Assembly: GCF_000015865.1 (NCBI RefSeq)
Contig: NC_009012.1
Location: 1,674,001 to 1,738,000 of the forward strand
DNA from: Acetivibrio thermocellus ATCC 27405
GTDB lineage: Bacteria; Bacillota; Clostridia; Acetivibrionales; Acetivibrionaceae
Direction of reading: 5' to 3'
Length of the DNA: 64,000 bases
Numbering within the stretch: position 1 is the first letter of the stretch; each line of letters starts with the position of its first letter. The position numbers and the translations under genes are program-made. The notes below the pieces were generated by a model. The model was not told the DNA's origin, did no database searches, and saw only the letters and a list, made by a program, of their open reading frames with translations. Positions 9,369-20,226 of the stretch are shown in pieces.

Positions 9369-10457
9369 ATGAAAAAAATTCGTCTTGCTGTAATAGGTAC
9401 GGGAATGGCCTGGGAAAGACTTCATTATCCTGCCATTAAAGAACTTGAAGACAAATATGAAATAGTTGCGTTGTGCAATCGGACCCGCAAGGATGCCGAA
9501 GAATTTGCGAAAAAAATAAACTTAAGCATGGACAGGGTTTACGATGATTACAATGAAATGCTCAAAAGACAGGATATAGATGCAGTAGATATCCTTGTGC
9601 CTATTGAATCCAACTATACGGTTTCGGAAGCCGTTGCAAAAGCCGGCAAGGACTTTATTTGTGAAAAACCTCTTGCTGCAAACAGGGAAGAGGCAAAAAA
9701 ATATCTGGAACTTTCAAAAAAATACAATGTAAGAATCATGATAGCCGAAAACTACAGATACAGCGACGAGTACAACAAAATCAGGGATATAGTAAACAGC
9801 GGAAAAATCGGGGATGTGGTATACTTTATAAAAAACAACATATCCTGCTTCCCCTGTGAAATGACAAAAGATACCTTCGCCGCCACCGAATGGAGACAGC
9901 ATCCCAAATTCTACGGAGGTGCTTTTTTGGACGCAGCAGTGCATGATATTGCGGCAATGAGGCATATTTTCGGTGCGGTTGAATGTGTACAGGCTTTTGG
10001 AAAACCACAGGCAGAAGATTTCAATCCGTATGTGTCAGTAAACGCTCATATTCTCTTTAAAAACGGAGTCATAGGGTATTATACGTACTATCCTTCGGGC
10101 ATTGAAACTCAAAAGCCGGCGGTAGGCTTTAGAATCTTCGGCACCAAAGGCGAAATATATCTTGAAGACAAGACATGCGGAATAATAAACGTGTCATATC
10201 ATGACGGTACTTCGGAACTTGTAAACTTTATTCCCGAACGGGGCTTTTACAACGAACTTTTAAATTACTACAACGCCATAAACGGTACGGAACAAATATC
10301 TGTAACCCCTGAGATGGAATATGGGGATGTCAAAATGGTTTTTGACATTTTGGACTCTGTATCCTTCCGGGAAATCATATATGTGGATGAAGAAGAACCA
10401 AAAAGGCGGCTGGAAATTGCCGATGATGAAGCAAAAATACATCCTTTCCTTCAGTAA
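9369..10457 (+). CDS. Gfo/Idh/MocA family oxidoreductase
   Basis: The 362-residue protein begins KIRLAVIGTGMAWERLHYPA, the N-terminal NAD(P)-binding Rossmann motif, and contains CEKPLAANREEAKKY, the EKP motif of the Gfo/Idh/MocA family, followed by the C-terminal alpha/beta substrate domain (GGAFLDAAVHDIAAMRHIFG). Members oxidise or reduce sugars, inositols or related compounds, and the substrate cannot be read from sequence. The ribosome site is GGAGG ten bases before ATG. It is the only + strand gene between convergent and divergent minus-strand genes and ends at a strong bidirectional terminator, so it is monocistronic. A TATAAT box at 9290-9295 lacks a convincing -35. Confidence 0.88.
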   Translation: MKKIRLAVIGTGMAWERLHYPAIKELEDKYEIVALCNRTRKDAEEFAKKINLSMDRVYDDYNEMLKRQDIDAVDILVPIESNYTVSEAVAKAGKDFICEKPLAANREEAKKYLELSKKYNVRIMIAENYRYSDEYNKIRDIVNSGKIGDVVYFIKNNISCFPCEMTKDTFAATEWRQHPKFYGGAFLDAAVHDIAAMRHIFGAVECVQAFGKPQAEDFNPYVSVNAHILFKNGVIGYYTYYPSGIETQKPAVGFRIFGTKGEIYLEDKTCGIINVSYHDGTSELVNFIPERGFYNELLNYYNAINGTEQISVTPEMEYGDVKMVFDILDSVSFREIIYVDEEEPKRRLEIADDEAKIHPFLQ

Positions 10458-10480
10458 ATTTAAAATGGAATGAATTTAAA

Positions 10481-10515
10481 ACGGGCGCATTTTTTCCGTC
10501 TGTAAATGCGCCCGT
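10481..10515. terminator. Bidirectional terminator
   Basis: Perfect 12-bp stem ACGGGCGCATTT / AAATGCGCCCGT with T-rich sequence on both sides (ATATTTTTAT on +, TTTTAAATTC on -). It separates the convergent Gfo/Idh and CheY genes. Confidence 0.85.
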
Positions 10516-10528
10516 ATATTTTTATCCT

Positions 10529-10903
10529 TCACTCTATGTATGCATTGCATTGCCTAAGACCGTTTTCCACATCCTTTCGGCTGAAAGGCTTTGGAATGTA
10601 AGCCACTGCGCCGTTTTTCATAGCCTGTTGTATAACTTTTTCAGATGTCACCGCTGATACCATTATTATTTTACTGTCGCAGCTCACCTGTAAAATCTTC
10701 TTGATTGCCTCAAGCCCGTCCATACCGGGCATTGAAACATCAAGAGTTACAACCTCGGGCTGTATTTCCCTGGCTTTGTCAACGGCTTCATAACCATCCT
10801 GGGCAAATACAATATTGCTGTATCCAATATCTTTCAGAGTATTGCCCAAAAGTTTCCTCATAAAGAGGGCATCATCAACAACCAGTATTTTTGTCTTATC
10901 CAT
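10529..10903 (-). CDS. CheY-like single-domain response regulator
   Basis: The 124-residue protein consists only of a receiver domain: acidic pair in ILVVDDALFMRKLL, phosphoacceptor D in LDVSMPGMDG, T/S position in MVSAVTSE and conserved K in YIPKPFS. This layout matches chemotaxis CheY and stand-alone regulators; with no che genes nearby, the target could be the flagellar switch or another partner. The start is the ATG at 10903 with AGAGGGG nine bases upstream; a TTG three codons earlier is less likely. Confidence 0.9.
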   Translation of the reverse strand: MDKTKILVVDDALFMRKLLGNTLKDIGYSNIVFAQDGYEAVDKAREIQPEVVTLDVSMPGMDGLEAIKKILQVSCDSKIIMVSAVTSEKVIQQAMKNGAVAYIPKPFSRKDVENGLRQCNAYIE

Positions 10904-11104
10904 CCTGCACAACCCCTCTGTTTCTATTTAAGATAATATATATGTTTATATATTTATTTAAAAACAACTTTTTTCATTCTGAATATTAATTTTATGAAAA
11001 TGAAGACATAATTGACTGAAATTTTAGAAACAAATTGTGAAATCAAATGACGAAATGCCGTACTACGAATACCTTACGATACAAGTGCAATTTAAGATTG
11101 GACC

Positions 11105-11132
11105 CGGGTTTCACTTTTTTAAGTGAAACCCG
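11105..11132. terminator. Hairpin after threonine synthase, possible terminator
   Basis: Perfect 12-bp stem CGGGTTTCACTT / AAGTGAAACCCG with a 4-base loop, 15 bp after the thrC stop. No good T run follows on the minus strand, so terminator function is uncertain; it could be an mRNA-end stabiliser. Confidence 0.5.
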
Positions 11133-11146
11133 AAATTTAATCAGTT

Positions 11147-12646
11147 TTACAGACCAAGAATACTTTCAACCTGCTGTTTCATATCAAATTTACTGCAAAC
11201 CTGTTTGTGAAGCACAGGCTTTTTGTCAAGATCTTTCAAACCTTCCGGTATTTTAAGCCTGCACTCTTTTGCCAAAACCTCAAGAAGTTCAAATTCCGTC
11301 CTTCCTTTTAACGCTTCATTTCCCAAAACTGCTTTTACCACACTTTCATTAAATTTGAAAGGACTTGCCGTTGACGCAATGACCGTCTTTGTCACGTCAC
11401 CGGTGGAAATTACATATTTGTCATACACATCAACACCTACAGCAGTATGGGTATCAATGACATATCCGTATTCCTTGTATATAGCCTCTATCGTCTTTAA
11501 AGTTTCAGCCTCGTTTGAATATCCGCCCCAGAATATTTCCGATATCTTTTTCTTCATTGTATTGTCAACAGTATATTTTCCGGTTTCTTTCAAACTGCTC
11601 ATCCAATTGTTCACCGGCAAAGGATCATGTCCGGTAAGTTCAAAGAGGAGTCTTTCAAGGTTGCTTGAAATCAATATGTCCATAGACGGCGAAATGGTCC
11701 TCTTAAACTCCCTGTTTTTGTCATATACTCCTGTATTGATAAAATCGGTTAAAACATTATTGTCATTGGACGCACAAATGAGCCTGTTTACAGGAAGCCC
11801 CATTTGCATTGCATAGAAAGCCGCAAGAATATTTCCGAAATTTCCTGTGGGGACAACAAAGTTAATCTTGTCTCCCTCTTTTATTTCACCGTTCTTCAGC
11901 ATATCAGCATATGCCGAAAAATAATAGACTATCTGAGGTACAAGTCTCCCCCAGTTAATGGAATTCGCCGATGAAAATTTGAAATTGCCTTTGTCCATTT
12001 TCTGCTTAAGTTCTTCATCGGTAAAAATTGCTTTTACTCCGCTTTGTGCGTCGTCAAAATTTCCTTCCACTCCTATGGTGTAAACATTTTTTCCTTCCTG
12101 GGTGACCATTTGCATTTTCTGAACCTGGCTTACGCCATCCTGGGGATAGAACACAATTATTCTTGTGCCCTCAACATCCTTAAAACCTTCCAAAGCAGCT
12201 TTTCCGGTATCTCCTGAAGTTGCAACCAAAATTACGATTTCACCGGTTTCGCCGGTTTTTCTCACTGCCTTTACAAGGAAATGAGGCAATATTTGAAGTG
12301 CCATGTCTTTGAATGCACATGTTGGTCCGTGCCACAATTCCAGGATATTGACATTTTCATTCAGCTGAACCAAGGGAGCAATTCTTTTGTCGTCGAACTT
12401 TTCATCGGTATAGGCATTGTAAACACAGTCCGCTATTTCTTCATCGCTATAATCCGTAAGATAGTGCTTTAATATATATAACGCCCTTTCCTGATAACTC
12501 ATATCAGCCATGGCGCTAATTTCACTACCGGTAAAACTTACTTTATTCTCCGGGACAAACAATCCACCGTCCGGCGCTATACCCCTTTTTATAGCTTCAG
12601 CAGATGATACAGATTTTAATCCCCCTCGTGTACTTTCATAATACAT
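11147..12646 (-). CDS. thrC: Threonine synthase
   Basis: This PLP enzyme converts O-phosphohomoserine to threonine. The 499-residue protein begins MYYESTRGG, the typical start of the longer threonine synthase class, with the PLP lysine in HGPTCAFKDMALQ, phosphate-cup motifs ATSGDTGKAAL and VPTGNFGN, and a C-terminal SPFKFNESV segment. The start at 12646 has GGGAGGAA seven bases upstream; the frame continues to 12832 without a usable site. It completes the threonine branch begun by aspartokinase and homoserine dehydrogenase at 4-7 kb but is transcribed separately. The ~280-bp region upstream shows no T-box motif. Confidence 0.95.
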   Translation of the reverse strand: MYYESTRGGLKSVSSAEAIKRGIAPDGGLFVPENKVSFTGSEISAMADMSYQERALYILKHYLTDYSDEEIADCVYNAYTDEKFDDKRIAPLVQLNENVNILELWHGPTCAFKDMALQILPHFLVKAVRKTGETGEIVILVATSGDTGKAALEGFKDVEGTRIIVFYPQDGVSQVQKMQMVTQEGKNVYTIGVEGNFDDAQSGVKAIFTDEELKQKMDKGNFKFSSANSINWGRLVPQIVYYFSAYADMLKNGEIKEGDKINFVVPTGNFGNILAAFYAMQMGLPVNRLICASNDNNVLTDFINTGVYDKNREFKRTISPSMDILISSNLERLLFELTGHDPLPVNNWMSSLKETGKYTVDNTMKKKISEIFWGGYSNEAETLKTIEAIYKEYGYVIDTHTAVGVDVYDKYVISTGDVTKTVIASTASPFKFNESVVKAVLGNEALKGRTEFELLEVLAKECRLKIPEGLKDLDKKPVLHKQVCSKFDMKQQVESILGL

Positions 12647-12929
12647 TTCGTTTCCTCCCATATATCGTAAATCGCATATGTTCCAAATTGCAAAATGCAA
12701 TTCTATCATTGTAGTTACAAATTCACGTACGTTTGGAAGTACAATGCAAATGACAATCAAATCGACAACGTTTTTACAAACTACAGGACATAATGCACAA
12801 AAATTCAGTTCAACAGATTGTTCACCAATCATTCATCAATTTTAATAATATAATAAATTTCAAAAAAAATAAAGAATATTTTGTATAAATCTATAAATTA
12901 TAAGCAATTGTACAAACCCAAAATTCTTC

Positions 12930-14054
12930 TTAAAAATAAAAAGCAGCATATCTTTGGATATATTTTCTCCGGTAAACTTTTCTTAAGGTGCAAAGCGCAG
13001 CTATTCTTCCCGAATCAATCAGAAATTTTTTGTCCTTCTCGCTCAGTTCAAAATCCAGAAAAGAAATATCCCCGGTATATATTCTTACAAGATAACTATT
13101 CTTGTAATGCTTTATGTTCGGGATGCCGAAATCATGCACGGCGGATACAAGGCCTTTCAGGATGTTAAGAGGCGTCATAATACTAAACAGTTTATCCCTT
13201 CCCTTTAGCTCGCAGACAATAAGCGGAATTGCCATTGAAGGTTGAATAAGCCATACGGGCAAATTATCCAATACACCGCCGTCAACCAGGTAATGCTTCT
13301 TTACACTGCCTCCGTCCTTTTTCAAGACTTCCACTGGCTTAAAAGCAAAAGGAACACTGGTACTCATCCTCACTGCTTTTGCAACCTCAAGCCGATCCGG
13401 ATCAATGCCGTAATAGGAAATATCGTCCGGAAGAACCACTATTCTTCCGCGATTTGCATCAACAGCCGTCATTCTGACTTTGTATCCATTTGGATTTGTC
13501 CGGTCTGTTCTGCCCCCTCTTAAATCCGCAAAGGTCTTTATACCTTTTCTTTTTAAAGTTTTATACACCCATTCTTCAAGATAGTCTCCGTCAAAAAGGC
13601 ATCCTTCTTTACTGTAAGTTACAATATTCTTCAGAAGGTTTCTTCTGTATCCGGTAAACTCCTCATCCACTTCAACAAACTCGCCATTGTTTTCAGAACT
13701 GTAATGTTTTCCCCGGTCCATAACAGGCATATTCAGAAAATCTTTAAAACTTTTATTCCCCCGAAATGCACTGCTTAAGCTATATTCCATATATTTTTTT
13801 ACCACCGGTATTTCCCGGGAAATATCCGAAAGTTTCATTTTATTAAAATCAAACTCGTCCAAAATTCTTTTTAATTCACAGGAATTGTATCCGGCACCTA
13901 TAAAAGCCCCTACCAGAGCACCTGCCGACACTCCTGCTATATTTTTAAAATAGAATCCTCTTTCCTCTGCCACTTCAAGCATTCCTATATATGCAATTCC
14001 TAATACTCCTCCGCCTCCCAACACGAGATTTGCAAGCTTTATGTCTCTGTCCAT
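12930..14054 (-). CDS. Patatin-like phospholipase
   Basis: The 374-residue protein has all patatin catalytic elements: oxyanion hole NLVLGGGGVLGIAY, nucleophile serine in GVSAGALVGA and catalytic aspartate in VDGGVLDNLP. Patatins are serine-aspartate dyad lipid acyl hydrolases acting on membrane phospholipids. There is no signal peptide, so it is probably cytosolic or membrane-peripheral. The ATG at 14054 has GAAAGG upstream and is chosen over a GTG at 14072. It follows the TPR membrane protein gene by 88 bp in the same direction and could share its transcript. The biological role in this organism is unknown. Confidence 0.87.
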   Translation of the reverse strand: MDRDIKLANLVLGGGGVLGIAYIGMLEVAEERGFYFKNIAGVSAGALVGAFIGAGYNSCELKRILDEFDFNKMKLSDISREIPVVKKYMEYSLSSAFRGNKSFKDFLNMPVMDRGKHYSSENNGEFVEVDEEFTGYRRNLLKNIVTYSKEGCLFDGDYLEEWVYKTLKRKGIKTFADLRGGRTDRTNPNGYKVRMTAVDANRGRIVVLPDDISYYGIDPDRLEVAKAVRMSTSVPFAFKPVEVLKKDGGSVKKHYLVDGGVLDNLPVWLIQPSMAIPLIVCELKGRDKLFSIMTPLNILKGLVSAVHDFGIPNIKHYKNSYLVRIYTGDISFLDFELSEKDKKFLIDSGRIAALCTLRKVYRRKYIQRYAAFYF

Positions 14055-14142
14055 GCCGGATTTGCCTTTCACAGGATTGTAACTATGTTATATATATTAT
14101 TTAAAATCAACAAATATTAATATTAAATCGGACTTTTCCGCC

Positions 14143-15300
14143 TCATTGCTGGCTGCCTCGTATATAGTTTATACGTTCCCTTGAGTATCCGGCATAGGAA
14201 GTGTTCGGATATTTATTTACAACCTCTTCAAATATCTCCAAAGCCTTGGTGGTGTTGTTGAGTTCCTGATAGCATACTCCCAGATAATAGAGATTATTTA
14301 CCGCATACCTCCAATTGTCACTGTAAGAGCGGGATCTTTCAAATCTCTCCACGGCTTCCTGGTAATTTTTTCTGTTGTACAATTCTCTTCCTTTATTATA
14401 TTCTTCCTGCGCAGCTTTAGGCATGACATCCTGGGATAATTTGTCAAACTTTTCTTTTTCCACTCCGGTAAATGCGGTGTTTTTCAATAACAATAATAAA
14501 TCGGCCGCTTCACGATACTGGTTCTGGGAAGCATATTTCTCAATTTGAAGAAGTTTTGAAGCATTCAAATAATAGTCAACCTGCTTTTTCACTTCTTCAA
14601 ACGTGTCGTTTAATCCCTGATATTTCTCGTTCAGTTCATCATACTTTTTCTGAATCTCATTTTTTTCTCCAATAAGAGTGTTATTTTCCTCTGTTAACTG
14701 CTCCAATTGCTCATTATTCTCTTCTCTGAAATAATAATTATAACTTAAGAGGAAAACCAGAAGAGCACCAATTACAAATCCCAAAAACAGTCTTGCCGTG
14801 TCCATGGGCTTGTATTCCCATATTTTTATCAGCTTCTTAAAGGAAAAAGAGGCACTGCTTTTTACCGTCACCTGGTTTGAAAGCTGAGCTGCCCCTCTGT
14901 TTCTTTCTTTCTTCTTCCTGGATTTTTTATCCTTTTCCTGTTTATTTCCGACAGGATCATACCCGGAATCAATTTCTTTTAAATATCTCATCGCCATTAC
15001 GCTGTTTTTTTCCGCATCCACAACTTTTTGGAAAACTTCTGCAGCTTTATCGTTCTCTCCTATATACATATAGAAGATACCTAACAAATTCATTGCCTCA
15101 TGAAAATCCGGATTCAGGGAAATGGCTTTTTTAAGCTCAATTATGGCTATATCCTCGCTTTTTGCGCGAAAATCCTCCAAAGCTTTATTGTAAAGCACAA
15201 TTGAATTTTTTATATTGTCAGGTATGTTCGGGTTCGCCTGGGACAACTTATCCAAATCAATCATTGGATAATTTTGAAGCTCATTTTTAAAATCTATCAT
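14143..15300 (-). CDS. TPR-repeat membrane protein with coiled coil
   Basis: The 385-residue protein has N-terminal tetratricopeptide units (residues ~40-115: AIIELKKAISLNPDFHEAMNLLG and IGENDKAAEVFQKVV), a basic linker (KKSRKKKERNR), one membrane segment (~167-190, LFLGFVIGALLVFLLSYNYYF), a coiled coil (~193-255, rich in E, L, N and Q) and C-terminal TPRs (YNRKNYQEAVERFERS, LNNTTKALEIFEEVVNKYPN). This arrangement fits a scaffold with TPRs on both sides of the membrane. I cannot assign a named family. It starts at ATG with GGGGG upstream and lies downstream of folC in the same direction with a 112-bp gap. Confidence 0.75.
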   Translation of the reverse strand: MIDFKNELQNYPMIDLDKLSQANPNIPDNIKNSIVLYNKALEDFRAKSEDIAIIELKKAISLNPDFHEAMNLLGIFYMYIGENDKAAEVFQKVVDAEKNSVMAMRYLKEIDSGYDPVGNKQEKDKKSRKKKERNRGAAQLSNQVTVKSSASFSFKKLIKIWEYKPMDTARLFLGFVIGALLVFLLSYNYYFREENNEQLEQLTEENNTLIGEKNEIQKKYDELNEKYQGLNDTFEEVKKQVDYYLNASKLLQIEKYASQNQYREAADLLLLLKNTAFTGVEKEKFDKLSQDVMPKAAQEEYNKGRELYNRKNYQEAVERFERSRSYSDNWRYAVNNLYYLGVCYQELNNTTKALEIFEEVVNKYPNTSYAGYSRERINYIRGSQQ

Positions 15301-15411
15301 AGAATTAACCCCCGCCTCATTATTATACCTTGATTATACCTTGTAAGCAAACAACTTTGCACAAAACTCCTTAAATACTGCTTTCCAAATTCATTACTTA
15401 CAATTCATTTA

Positions 15412-16698
15412 TCATTTATGATTCATCAGCACACTTCGTATCTCACCAATATAATACAGCGAACCAAAGGCACAAATCACTCCGTCCTTTGGAGCAATCT
15501 TAAGACTTTTTTCCACCGCATTTACAATTGTATCACTTATTGATACATTTTTACAATAGTTTTCGAGATTCTGCGCCAGTGTCTCAGCCGGCAAAGCTCT
15601 GTCGCTGTTTGGTGTCACAGTAATTATATCCTCCGCAAGGGGTGCACATACCTCAATCATTGACTTAAAATCTTTATCTTTTAAAACACCTATAATAAAT
15701 ACTATTTTTTTGCCGGGAAAATATGTTTTTAAAAACTCGGAAAGAGTTTTTGCACCTTCAGCATTGTGAGCACCGTCTATCAAAAATATCGGTTCTTTTT
15801 TAAGAATTTCAAGTCTTCCGGGCCATTTTGCATCAGCCAGTCCTTTTCTTACAGAACTTTCGCAAATTCTGTCATAACCCTTACGTGCCAAAATCAAAGC
15901 CGTTTCAAGAGCCACCACCGCATTTTTTACCTGATGCTCTCCCAAAAGTCCTATTTTTAAAGATTTAAACTCGCCATAATCAAATTCCTGCCCGTCTGGT
16001 GAAAATTTTTTTATGTTAATGGAATGAAAAGACAATTTGTGAAGTCGGGCACCTTTTTCATGACATACCTCTTCAAAAACCTTGTCTGCTTCCCGGGTCT
16101 GGGGATACAACACCACATCGGTGCCTCTCTTTATGATTCCCGCCTTTTCAAAAGCTATTTTATCCAAAGTGTCTCCCAGCTGTGCCATATGGTCGTAACT
16201 TATAGTGGTTATAACCGCAGCCAAAGGGGAATCTATCACATTGGTGGAATCAAACCTGCCTCCAAGTCCCACCTCCAGCACAACAATGTCGCAATCCTTT
16301 TCATAAAAATATTGAAAAGCGATTGCCGTTACTATTTCAAATTCCGTAGGATGATTTTCTCCCTGTGAAATCATCAGTTCAACTTTTCCTTTTACATACT
16401 CGGTAATTCTTGCTAAATCTTCTTTTGAAATTTCATCATTGTTGATTTTAATTCTTTCGGTAAAACGTTCAATGTACGGCGAGGTGTATATACCAACTTT
16501 GTAGCCGGATTCTTTCAGTATACTGCTTATAAACGCAACCGTTGAGCCTTTTCCGTTCGTTCCGGCAACATGTACGTATTTCAGTTTCCTGTGGGGATTG
16601 TCCATGAATTCAAGAAGTTTTCGAATATTGTCAAGGCCAAGCTTTATTCCGAATTTATGGGTACCGTGTATATATTCCAACGCCTGTTCATAATTCAC
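15412..16698 (-). CDS. folC: Folylpolyglutamate synthase / dihydrofolate synthase
   Basis: It adds glutamates to folates and, in bifunctional members, joins dihydropteroate to glutamate. The 428-residue protein carries the P-loop VAGTNGKGST, the TSPYIERFTERI segment, VLEVGLGGRFDSTN and IDGAHNAEG of the Mur-ligase-like FolC family. The start is a GTG at 16698 with GGGGGAGG eight bases upstream. It lies 95 bp downstream of secA in the same direction. Confidence 0.94.
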   Translation of the reverse strand: MNYEQALEYIHGTHKFGIKLGLDNIRKLLEFMDNPHRKLKYVHVAGTNGKGSTVAFISSILKESGYKVGIYTSPYIERFTERIKINNDEISKEDLARITEYVKGKVELMISQGENHPTEFEIVTAIAFQYFYEKDCDIVVLEVGLGGRFDSTNVIDSPLAAVITTISYDHMAQLGDTLDKIAFEKAGIIKRGTDVVLYPQTREADKVFEEVCHEKGARLHKLSFHSINIKKFSPDGQEFDYGEFKSLKIGLLGEHQVKNAVVALETALILARKGYDRICESSVRKGLADAKWPGRLEILKKEPIFLIDGAHNAEGAKTLSEFLKTYFPGKKIVFIIGVLKDKDFKSMIEVCAPLAEDIITVTPNSDRALPAETLAQNLENYCKNVSISDTIVNAVEKSLKIAPKDGVICAFGSLYYIGEIRSVLMNHK

Positions 16699-16793
16699 AA
16701 CTTATACCTCCCCCGACCAAGCTTTGCAAAAATGGGGTTATGCCTTTTTTGCAAACCCCCTTTTTGCTTTGCTTCTCATAAATAAACTAAAAC

Positions 16794-19526
16794 TTATTCA
16801 TCAATTCCGCAACATTTTTTATATTTCTTGCCGCTGCCGCACGGGCAAAGTTCATTTCGTCCCACCTTGTTTCTTTTTACCACAGGTTTTCTGACTTCTT
16901 CTCCGTGGGAGGCAGTAACCGGTTCAGCCACTTTTTGGCGCTGTGGCATACGGTTGCGGTCAATATGTGTATTGAGTATTATCCTTACTACATCTGACTG
17001 GATATTTCTGTTCATTTCTTCAAACATTTCAAAGCTTTCAAACTTGTACTCTATAACAGGGTCCTTGTGTCCGTAAGCTCTAAGCCTTACACCATGCTGC
17101 AGCTGATCCATGTCGTCGATATGATCCATCCATTTTTGGTCCACAACTCTTAAAAGAACAACTCTCTCCAGCTCCCTCATAAGCTCGGAACCAAATTCTT
17201 TTTCCTTTTCCTCATATCTTTTGAGCATGCTGTCAAGTATTATTTGTCTGAGCTTTTCTTTGTTAAGATCCTCCATCTGCTCTTTGGAAAAATCCAGGGT
17301 TCCTTCCGGAACATAAGCCTTTTCAGTATAAGACCTTATGCCTTCCCAGTCCCAGAAATCCGGGTGCGGATTTTCACTGCAGAACAGATTTACAATATAG
17401 TCCGCAATGTTCTCCATCATTTTTACGATGTTTTCTTTGAGATTCTCGCCATTTAACACCTTTCTTCTTTGAGCGTAGATAACTTCTCTTTGCTTGTTCA
17501 TAACATCATCGTATTCAAGGACGCTTTTTCTTATGGCAAAGTTCCTGCTCTCCACTCTCTTTTGGGCATTTTCAATGGCGTTTGACAGCATCTTATGCTC
17601 AATAGGCTGGTCTTCTTCAAGGCCCAGTGCCTCAACCATTCCCATGAGTCTGTCCGAACCGAAAAGACGCATAAGATCATCTTCCAGGGATATATAAAAT
17701 CTTGACTCTCCCGGGTCTCCCTGACGTCCCGCACGTCCTCTGAGCTGATTGTCTATACGTCTCGACTCGTGTCTTTCAGTACCTATGATAAACAGTCCTC
17801 CGGCTGCAACAACCTTTTCCCTCTCAGCATCGGTAATTTTTTTGAATCCCTCATAAAGCTCGCGGTACACTTTTCTCGCTTCAAGAATCTCCGGATCATT
17901 GGTATCATTGAATCCCGTGGCTTGATTGATAACATCTTCCCTGAAGCCTCTTTTTCTCATTTCCTGCTTGGCCATAAATTCAGGGTTTCCGCCCAAAAGA
18001 ATATCCGTACCGCGACCTGCCATGTTGGTTGCAATGGTGACGGCGCCAAGTTTTCCGGCCTGGGCAATTATTTCGGCTTCTTTTTCATGGTATTTGGCAT
18101 TTAACACTTGATGCGGAATACCGTGTCTTTTAAGCATTGAACTCAAAAGCTCCGATTTTTCAATAGATATGGTGCCTATCAATACAGGCTGGCCTTTTTT
18201 GTGGCACTCAATCACCTGATTTATAACAGCATTAAACTTGCCTCTTTCATTCTTGTACACGCTGTCGGGATGGTCCACCCTGATTACCGGCATGTTTGTA
18301 GGTATTACAACAACATCCAGGTTGTAGATGCTCCTGAATTCCTGTTCCTCGGTCTGGGCCGTACCTGTCATACCGGACAATTTCCTGTACATTCTGAAAT
18401 AATTCTGGAATGTAATGCTCGCCAAGGTTTTGCTTTCTCTTTCAACCTTTACCCCTTCTTTTGCCTCTATAGCCTGATGAAGGCCGTTGCTGTACCTTCT
18501 TCCGTACATAAGACGGCCGGTGAACTCATCCACAATAATTACCTGATCATCTTTTACCACATAATCCCTGTCCCTCTTCATAAGTCCGTGGGCTCTCAGC
18601 GCCTGGTTTATATGGTGGGATATGGTCATATTGTCCGGATCCGAAAGGTTTTGAATACCGAAAAACTCTTCCGCCTTTTTCACTCCGCTGGCCGTCAAAG
18701 TTGCTGTATTTGCCTTTTCATCCACAATATAATCGGCCTCAATGTCATCGGTTTGCTCTTTGTCGTCAAGTTCGGTAAATACTTTTACTTTAAGTCTTCT
18801 TACAAAAGCATCAGCTCTAGTGTAAAGATCCGTGGATTTATCCCCGACACCGGAAATAATAAGCGGTGTCCTGGCCTCATCTATAAGAATACTGTCAACC
18901 TCATCCACGATGGCAAAGTGAAGGTCCCTTTGAACCATGTCCTCTTTGTAAATAACCATGTTATCCCTAAGGTAATCAAAACCAAACTCATTGTTGGTTC
19001 CATAAGTTATATCACAGCTGTAGGCTTTCTTTCTCTCTTCATTGGTAAGCCCGTGAACAATAAGTCCCACGCTCAGTCCAAGAAAATTATACAATTTCCC
19101 CATCCATTCACTGTCGCGGGTTGCCAGATAGTCATTTACGGTAACAACATGGACCCCTTTGCCTTCAAGAGCATTCAGATACACCGGCAAAGTTGCAACC
19201 AGGGTCTTACCTTCACCAGTTTTCATTTCCGCTATTCTTCCCTGGTGAAGGACAACTCCTCCAATAAGCTGAACTCTGAAATGCCTCATTCCCAAAACTC
19301 TCCTTGAAGCTTCCCTTACCACAGCAAAAGCTTCCGGAAGAAGATCATCCAAAGTTTCTCCCTGGCTGAGCCTCCTCTTAAACTCAGGTGTCTTGGCTTT
19401 GAGCTGTTCATCGCTCAATGCCTGCATTTCCGGTTCCAAAGCCTCTATTCTGTCAATAATGGGTTTAATCCTCTTAACCTCTCTATCACTATAACTTCCA
19501 AATATTTTTTCGAATACTTTAAGCAT
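16794..19526 (-). CDS. secA: Preprotein translocase ATPase SecA
   Basis: SecA drives protein export through SecYEG. The 910-residue protein shows Walker [15 protein letters not shown]-type [12 protein letters not shown], the preprotein cross-linking region, helicase motif [25 protein letters not shown], and a C-terminal zinc finger [13 protein letters not shown] (residues ~895-907). Full length and intact for the family. Start ATG has GGAGG nine bases upstream. It is followed by folC; upstream lies a DUF5317-like membrane protein gene whose start is at 20145, 20 bp from secA, so the membrane protein gene is the first of the pair. Confidence 0.97.
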   Translation of the reverse strand: MLKVFEKIFGSYSDREVKRIKPIIDRIEALEPEMQALSDEQLKAKTPEFKRRLSQGETLDDLLPEAFAVVREASRRVLGMRHFRVQLIGGVVLHQGRIAEMKTGEGKTLVATLPVYLNALEGKGVHVVTVNDYLATRDSEWMGKLYNFLGLSVGLIVHGLTNEERKKAYSCDITYGTNNEFGFDYLRDNMVIYKEDMVQRDLHFAIVDEVDSILIDEARTPLIISGVGDKSTDLYTRADAFVRRLKVKVFTELDDKEQTDDIEADYIVDEKANTATLTASGVKKAEEFFGIQNLSDPDNMTISHHINQALRAHGLMKRDRDYVVKDDQVIIVDEFTGRLMYGRRYSNGLHQAIEAKEGVKVERESKTLASITFQNYFRMYRKLSGMTGTAQTEEQEFRSIYNLDVVVIPTNMPVIRVDHPDSVYKNERGKFNAVINQVIECHKKGQPVLIGTISIEKSELLSSMLKRHGIPHQVLNAKYHEKEAEIIAQAGKLGAVTIATNMAGRGTDILLGGNPEFMAKQEMRKRGFREDVINQATGFNDTNDPEILEARKVYRELYEGFKKITDAEREKVVAAGGLFIIGTERHESRRIDNQLRGRAGRQGDPGESRFYISLEDDLMRLFGSDRLMGMVEALGLEEDQPIEHKMLSNAIENAQKRVESRNFAIRKSVLEYDDVMNKQREVIYAQRRKVLNGENLKENIVKMMENIADYIVNLFCSENPHPDFWDWEGIRSYTEKAYVPEGTLDFSKEQMEDLNKEKLRQIILDSMLKRYEEKEKEFGSELMRELERVVLLRVVDQKWMDHIDDMDQLQHGVRLRAYGHKDPVIEYKFESFEMFEEMNRNIQSDVVRIILNTHIDRNRMPQRQKVAEPVTASHGEEVRKPVVKRNKVGRNELCPCGSGKKYKKCCGIDE

Positions 19527-19545
19527 ATAAAAACCTCCAGATATA

Positions 19546-20145
19546 TTATTTTACATTTTCCTTTTTTAATGCTTTTAATGCCGTCATGGGATGTGTAAAC
19601 AACTCAAAGACGAATACAAACAATCCCAATGCCACAACCAAATCTCCAATACTTACCACACCCATTCCCTGTCCGATAAAACCGGGCAAATGTATAATAT
19701 CAGCTAAAAATTTAAGCTTTGTGGTGCTGCTTATAACAGCATGCTTGTTGTCAGCGCCGGACATTATCATCTCCGTTACTTCTTTGATTCCGGCCTTTTG
19801 CATTGCCTCAAGGCTTACCGGCATCCTTCCTCCGTTTACAAGCATCACCAGAGCATTCAGTGAAGCCCCAAGTCCGACAAACCACAAACCGATATATTCT
19901 CTGTTGAACCAAAAGCAGAAAAGTAATAAAACAAATACTACAGCCTGAATTAAAAAGCTGAATTTTACGGCACTTTCAACCCCTCTGATTCCTAAAATCC
20001 TTGTAACGGTCTGAAGGACAAAAGCGACTATAGCCAGCCACATCTTGCGAAGCCTGATACCGGAAAAATCACAGGGTTTTCCTTTCATCCCTTGGACTGC
20101 CAGCGCCAAAACAAAGGCAATAAGCATGACGGTCAGATAAAGCAA
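19546..20145 (-). CDS. DUF5317-like integral membrane protein
   Basis: The 199-residue protein has about five hydrophobic segments and the sequence [19 protein letters not shown], which I associate with the DUF5317 family of unknown function. The start is a TTG at 20145 with GAGGTGG four or five bases upstream; the next ATG, at 20127, is too far from that site. It sits 20 bp upstream of secA in the same direction, so the two are probably co-transcribed. No function can be assigned. Confidence 0.65.
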   Translation of the reverse strand: MLYLTVMLIAFVLALAVQGMKGKPCDFSGIRLRKMWLAIVAFVLQTVTRILGIRGVESAVKFSFLIQAVVFVLLLFCFWFNREYIGLWFVGLGASLNALVMLVNGGRMPVSLEAMQKAGIKEVTEMIMSGADNKHAVISSTTKLKFLADIIHLPGFIGQGMGVVSIGDLVVALGLFVFVFELFTHPMTALKALKKENVK

Positions 20146-20226
20146 GCTACCACCTCACCCAGCAAACACTATTAAAATGTTTCCTTCAAAATTGCAGGAA
20201 AATGCCCGTATCAAATGACAGGATTT

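Noticed and set aside
12647-12832. Extended threonine synthase start at 12832
   Set aside because: No ribosome site; family members begin at MYYESTRGG, which has GGGAGGAA upstream.
18201-19307. Long + strand frame of 368 codons inside secA
   Set aside because: It is an antisense shadow of the secA coding sequence with no ribosome site and unnatural composition.
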